Shown piece by piece: positions 62,481-64,000 of a stretch of 64,000 bases of DNA. The notes under the pieces are model-generated. The model was not told where the DNA came from and did not search any database. It was given only the letters and a program-made list of their open reading frames with translations. Numbering within the stretch: position 1 is the stretch's first letter; each line of letters begins with the position of its first letter. The translations under genes were made by a program, and so were the position numbers. The stretch comes from Bauldia litoralis (GTDB lineage: Bacteria > Pseudomonadota > Alphaproteobacteria > Rhizobiales > Kaistiaceae): contig NZ_FMXQ01000001.1 of NCBI RefSeq assembly GCF_900104485.1, positions 1-64,000 on the forward strand, given 5' to 3'.

Positions 62481-63773
62481 CTAGCCCTGGAAAGGATCGT
62501 GAACCAGAATTGTATCCTCACGCTCGGGGCTTGTCGAAAGTAAGGCCACCGGCGCACCAATCAGTTCTTCGACATGGCGGACGTATTTGATCGCCTGAGC
62601 CGGCAAATCGTTCCACGTCCGCGCGCCGGCAGTCGAATCCTGCCAGCCGTCCATCGTCTCGTAAATCGGCTCGACCCGAGCCTGAGCATCCTCGACCGCG
62701 GGGAAGTAATCGATCTCCTCGCCGTCGAGGCGATATCCCACTGCAATCTTGATGGTTTCAAGGCCATCAAGCACATCGAGTTTGGTCAGGGCAATGCCGT
62801 CAATCCCCGACGTCTGGATGCTCTGGCGCACCAGCGTCGCGTCGAACCAGCCGCAGCGTCGCTTGCGGCCGGTGACGGTGCCGAATTCGTGGCCGCGCCG
62901 GCCAAGAAATTCACCGGCTTCGCCATGGTCCTCGCTCGGGAAAGGCCCCTCGCCGACCCGGGTGGTGTAGGCCTTGGTGATTCCCAGCACGTAGTCGATC
63001 GCCCCGGGCCCGAGGCCAGATCCGGTCGCCGCCTGCCCCGCCCCGGTATTGGACGAGGTGACATAGGGATAGGTGCCCTGGTCGATGTCGAGCAGGATGC
63101 CCTGCGCGCCTTCGAACAGGATCCGCTTGCCCTCGCGACGCGCCTCGGCGAGCAACCGCCAGCTCGATGCGACATACGGCAGGATGCGCGGCGCCACAGC
63201 CAGGAGGTCTGCGAGCACGGTCGCCGGATCGATCTCGGCGAGCCCGAGGCCGCGCCGCAGCGGATTGTGGTGCGTCAGCAGCCGGTCGATGCGCAATTCG
63301 AGGGTCTTGCGATTGGCGAGGTCCATCACCCGGATCGCGCGACGGCCGACCTTGTCCTCATAGGCCGGGCCGATGCCCCGCCCGGTGGTGCCGATGCGCG
63401 TGCCGGTATTCGCGGTTTCCCGCGCAACGTCGAGTTCCTGGTGCAGCGGCAGGATCATCGCCGCATTCTCTGCGATTCGCAGGTTGTCCGGCGAGATCGC
63501 GACCCCCTGCCCGGTCAGCCGGTCGATCTCGGCGATCAGCGCGATCGGGTCGACGACGACGCCGTTGCCGATGATCGACATCTTGCCCGGCCGCACGACG
63601 CCGGAGGGTAGCAGGCTGAGCTTGTAGCTGACGCCGTCGATGACCAGCGTGTGGCCGGCATTGTGACCGCCCTGGAAGCGGACGATGAAATCGGCCCGCT
63701 CCGACAACCAGTCGACGATCTTTCCCTTGCCTTCGTCGCCCCACTGCGAGCCGACAACCACCACATTGGCCAT
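62481..63773 (-). CDS. purA: Adenylosuccinate synthetase
   Basis: PurA uses GTP to join IMP and aspartate, the first step from IMP to AMP. The 430-residue protein has the N-terminal loop [22 protein letters not shown] and the conserved [14 protein letters not shown]. It also has [24 protein letters not shown] and the C-terminal [34 protein letters not shown]. The length is the family norm. It is followed by the single-pass membrane protein gene, probably on the same transcript. Confidence 0.97.
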   Translation of the reverse strand: MANVVVVGSQWGDEGKGKIVDWLSERADFIVRFQGGHNAGHTLVIDGVSYKLSLLPSGVVRPGKMSIIGNGVVVDPIALIAEIDRLTGQGVAISPDNLRIAENAAMILPLHQELDVARETANTGTRIGTTGRGIGPAYEDKVGRRAIRVMDLANRKTLELRIDRLLTHHNPLRRGLGLAEIDPATVLADLLAVAPRILPYVASSWRLLAEARREGKRILFEGAQGILLDIDQGTYPYVTSSNTGAGQAATGSGLGPGAIDYVLGITKAYTTRVGEGPFPSEDHGEAGEFLGRRGHEFGTVTGRKRRCGWFDATLVRQSIQTSGIDGIALTKLDVLDGLETIKIAVGYRLDGEEIDYFPAVEDAQARVEPIYETMDGWQDSTAGARTWNDLPAQAIKYVRHVEELIGAPVALLSTSPEREDTILVHDPFQG

Positions 63774-64000
63774 TTAGATGACGATCCCCCGTCTCGAACG
63801 CGCAATAAACTGCCTGCCCCGGCCCCGGCCGGTCCCGGCGGGCGCACTATAGACACGCGAATCGCTCGCGGCGACTGCTTAGGTCGCCCGCACCAAACGA
63901 TTCGCACTTTAATCAAAGCATAGCCGATCCGCCCGCCGGCCGCGCTTTACTCCGACGGCGGCCCGTCGTAGTCGGGGCGCCGGAAACGCCAGGAGACTGA

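Noticed and set aside
59945-62590. An 881-codon plus-strand frame over the thiX promoter and the membrane-protein gene
   Set aside because: It runs through the TPP riboswitch on the other strand and is Arg-rich low complexity.
63948-64000. Partial gene entering from the right edge on the minus strand
   Set aside because: The frame ending at 63948 is only 16 codons long here and resembles no known C-terminus.

Overview
The window is a GC-rich chromosomal segment of an alphaproteobacterium, most likely of the order Hyphomicrobiales (Rhizobiales). The evidence is a CtrA/ChpT/DivK/PleD cell-cycle set, FliJ beside ctrA, clusters of GANTC (CcrM-type) sites, a pyrB-pyrC' pair, DUF3572 next to divK, EipA (DUF1134), and a conserved membrane protein next to purA. 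No phage, IS element or CRISPR array was seen. Most genes look like vertically inherited core genes.

Layout. 1-6.3 kb: aidB-like acyl-CoA dehydrogenase (minus), then pyrB-pyrC'-plsY-dprA, and a small convergent gene behind a long perfect inverted repeat. 6.5-12 kb: topA, rnr and a DUF983 membrane protein. 12-16.7 kb: an EamA transporter divergent from a MocR regulator with a C-terminal frameshift, an aminotransferase and a secreted SMP-30-like beta-propeller protein. 16.8-23.8 kb: rpmG, then the cell-cycle/motility region (divK-pleD, DUF3572, GNAT, fliJ, ctrA, a CheY-like regulator, chpT, eipA). 23.9-29.3 kb: a membrane-anchored coiled-coil protein, a DUF1194 vWA protein, an unknown secreted protein, a Sel1-repeat protein and a DUF938 methyltransferase. 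29.4-32.1 kb: glgC-glgA. 32.1-35.8 kb: a sugar-acid dehydratase of the IlvD/Edd family and a DacB-type carboxypeptidase.

35.9-40.1 kb holds a carbohydrate module. A RuBisCO-like protein that keeps its metal/carbamate residues converges on a four-gene operon coding for a TIM-like isomerase, an RpiB-like isomerase and split DhaK/DhaL-type kinase subunits. Together they resemble the route by which L-erythrulose 1-phosphate becomes D-erythrulose 4-phosphate and then D-erythrose 4-phosphate. In D-apionate catabolism a RuBisCO-like protein supplies that first intermediate.

40.3-50.3 kb is a heme-iron acquisition island. One operon encodes a protein with two HasA-like hemophore domains separated and followed by RTX repeats, a TonB-dependent receptor, a second HasA-RTX fusion and a heme oxygenase. 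Behind it lies hemP-hmuTUV, and tonB is divergent. The hemophore-RTX fusions are the most unusual proteins here.

50.4-64 kb: tRNA-Glu(CTC), an AI-2E family membrane protein, a DUF6476-like protein head-to-head with rluD, rpoH, a LysR/NmrA-like pair, a peroxiredoxin-like protein, an EntA-like dehydrogenase, a Tat-exported beta-carbonic anhydrase, a TPP riboswitch ahead of thiXY-like transporter genes, a large single-pass protein and purA.
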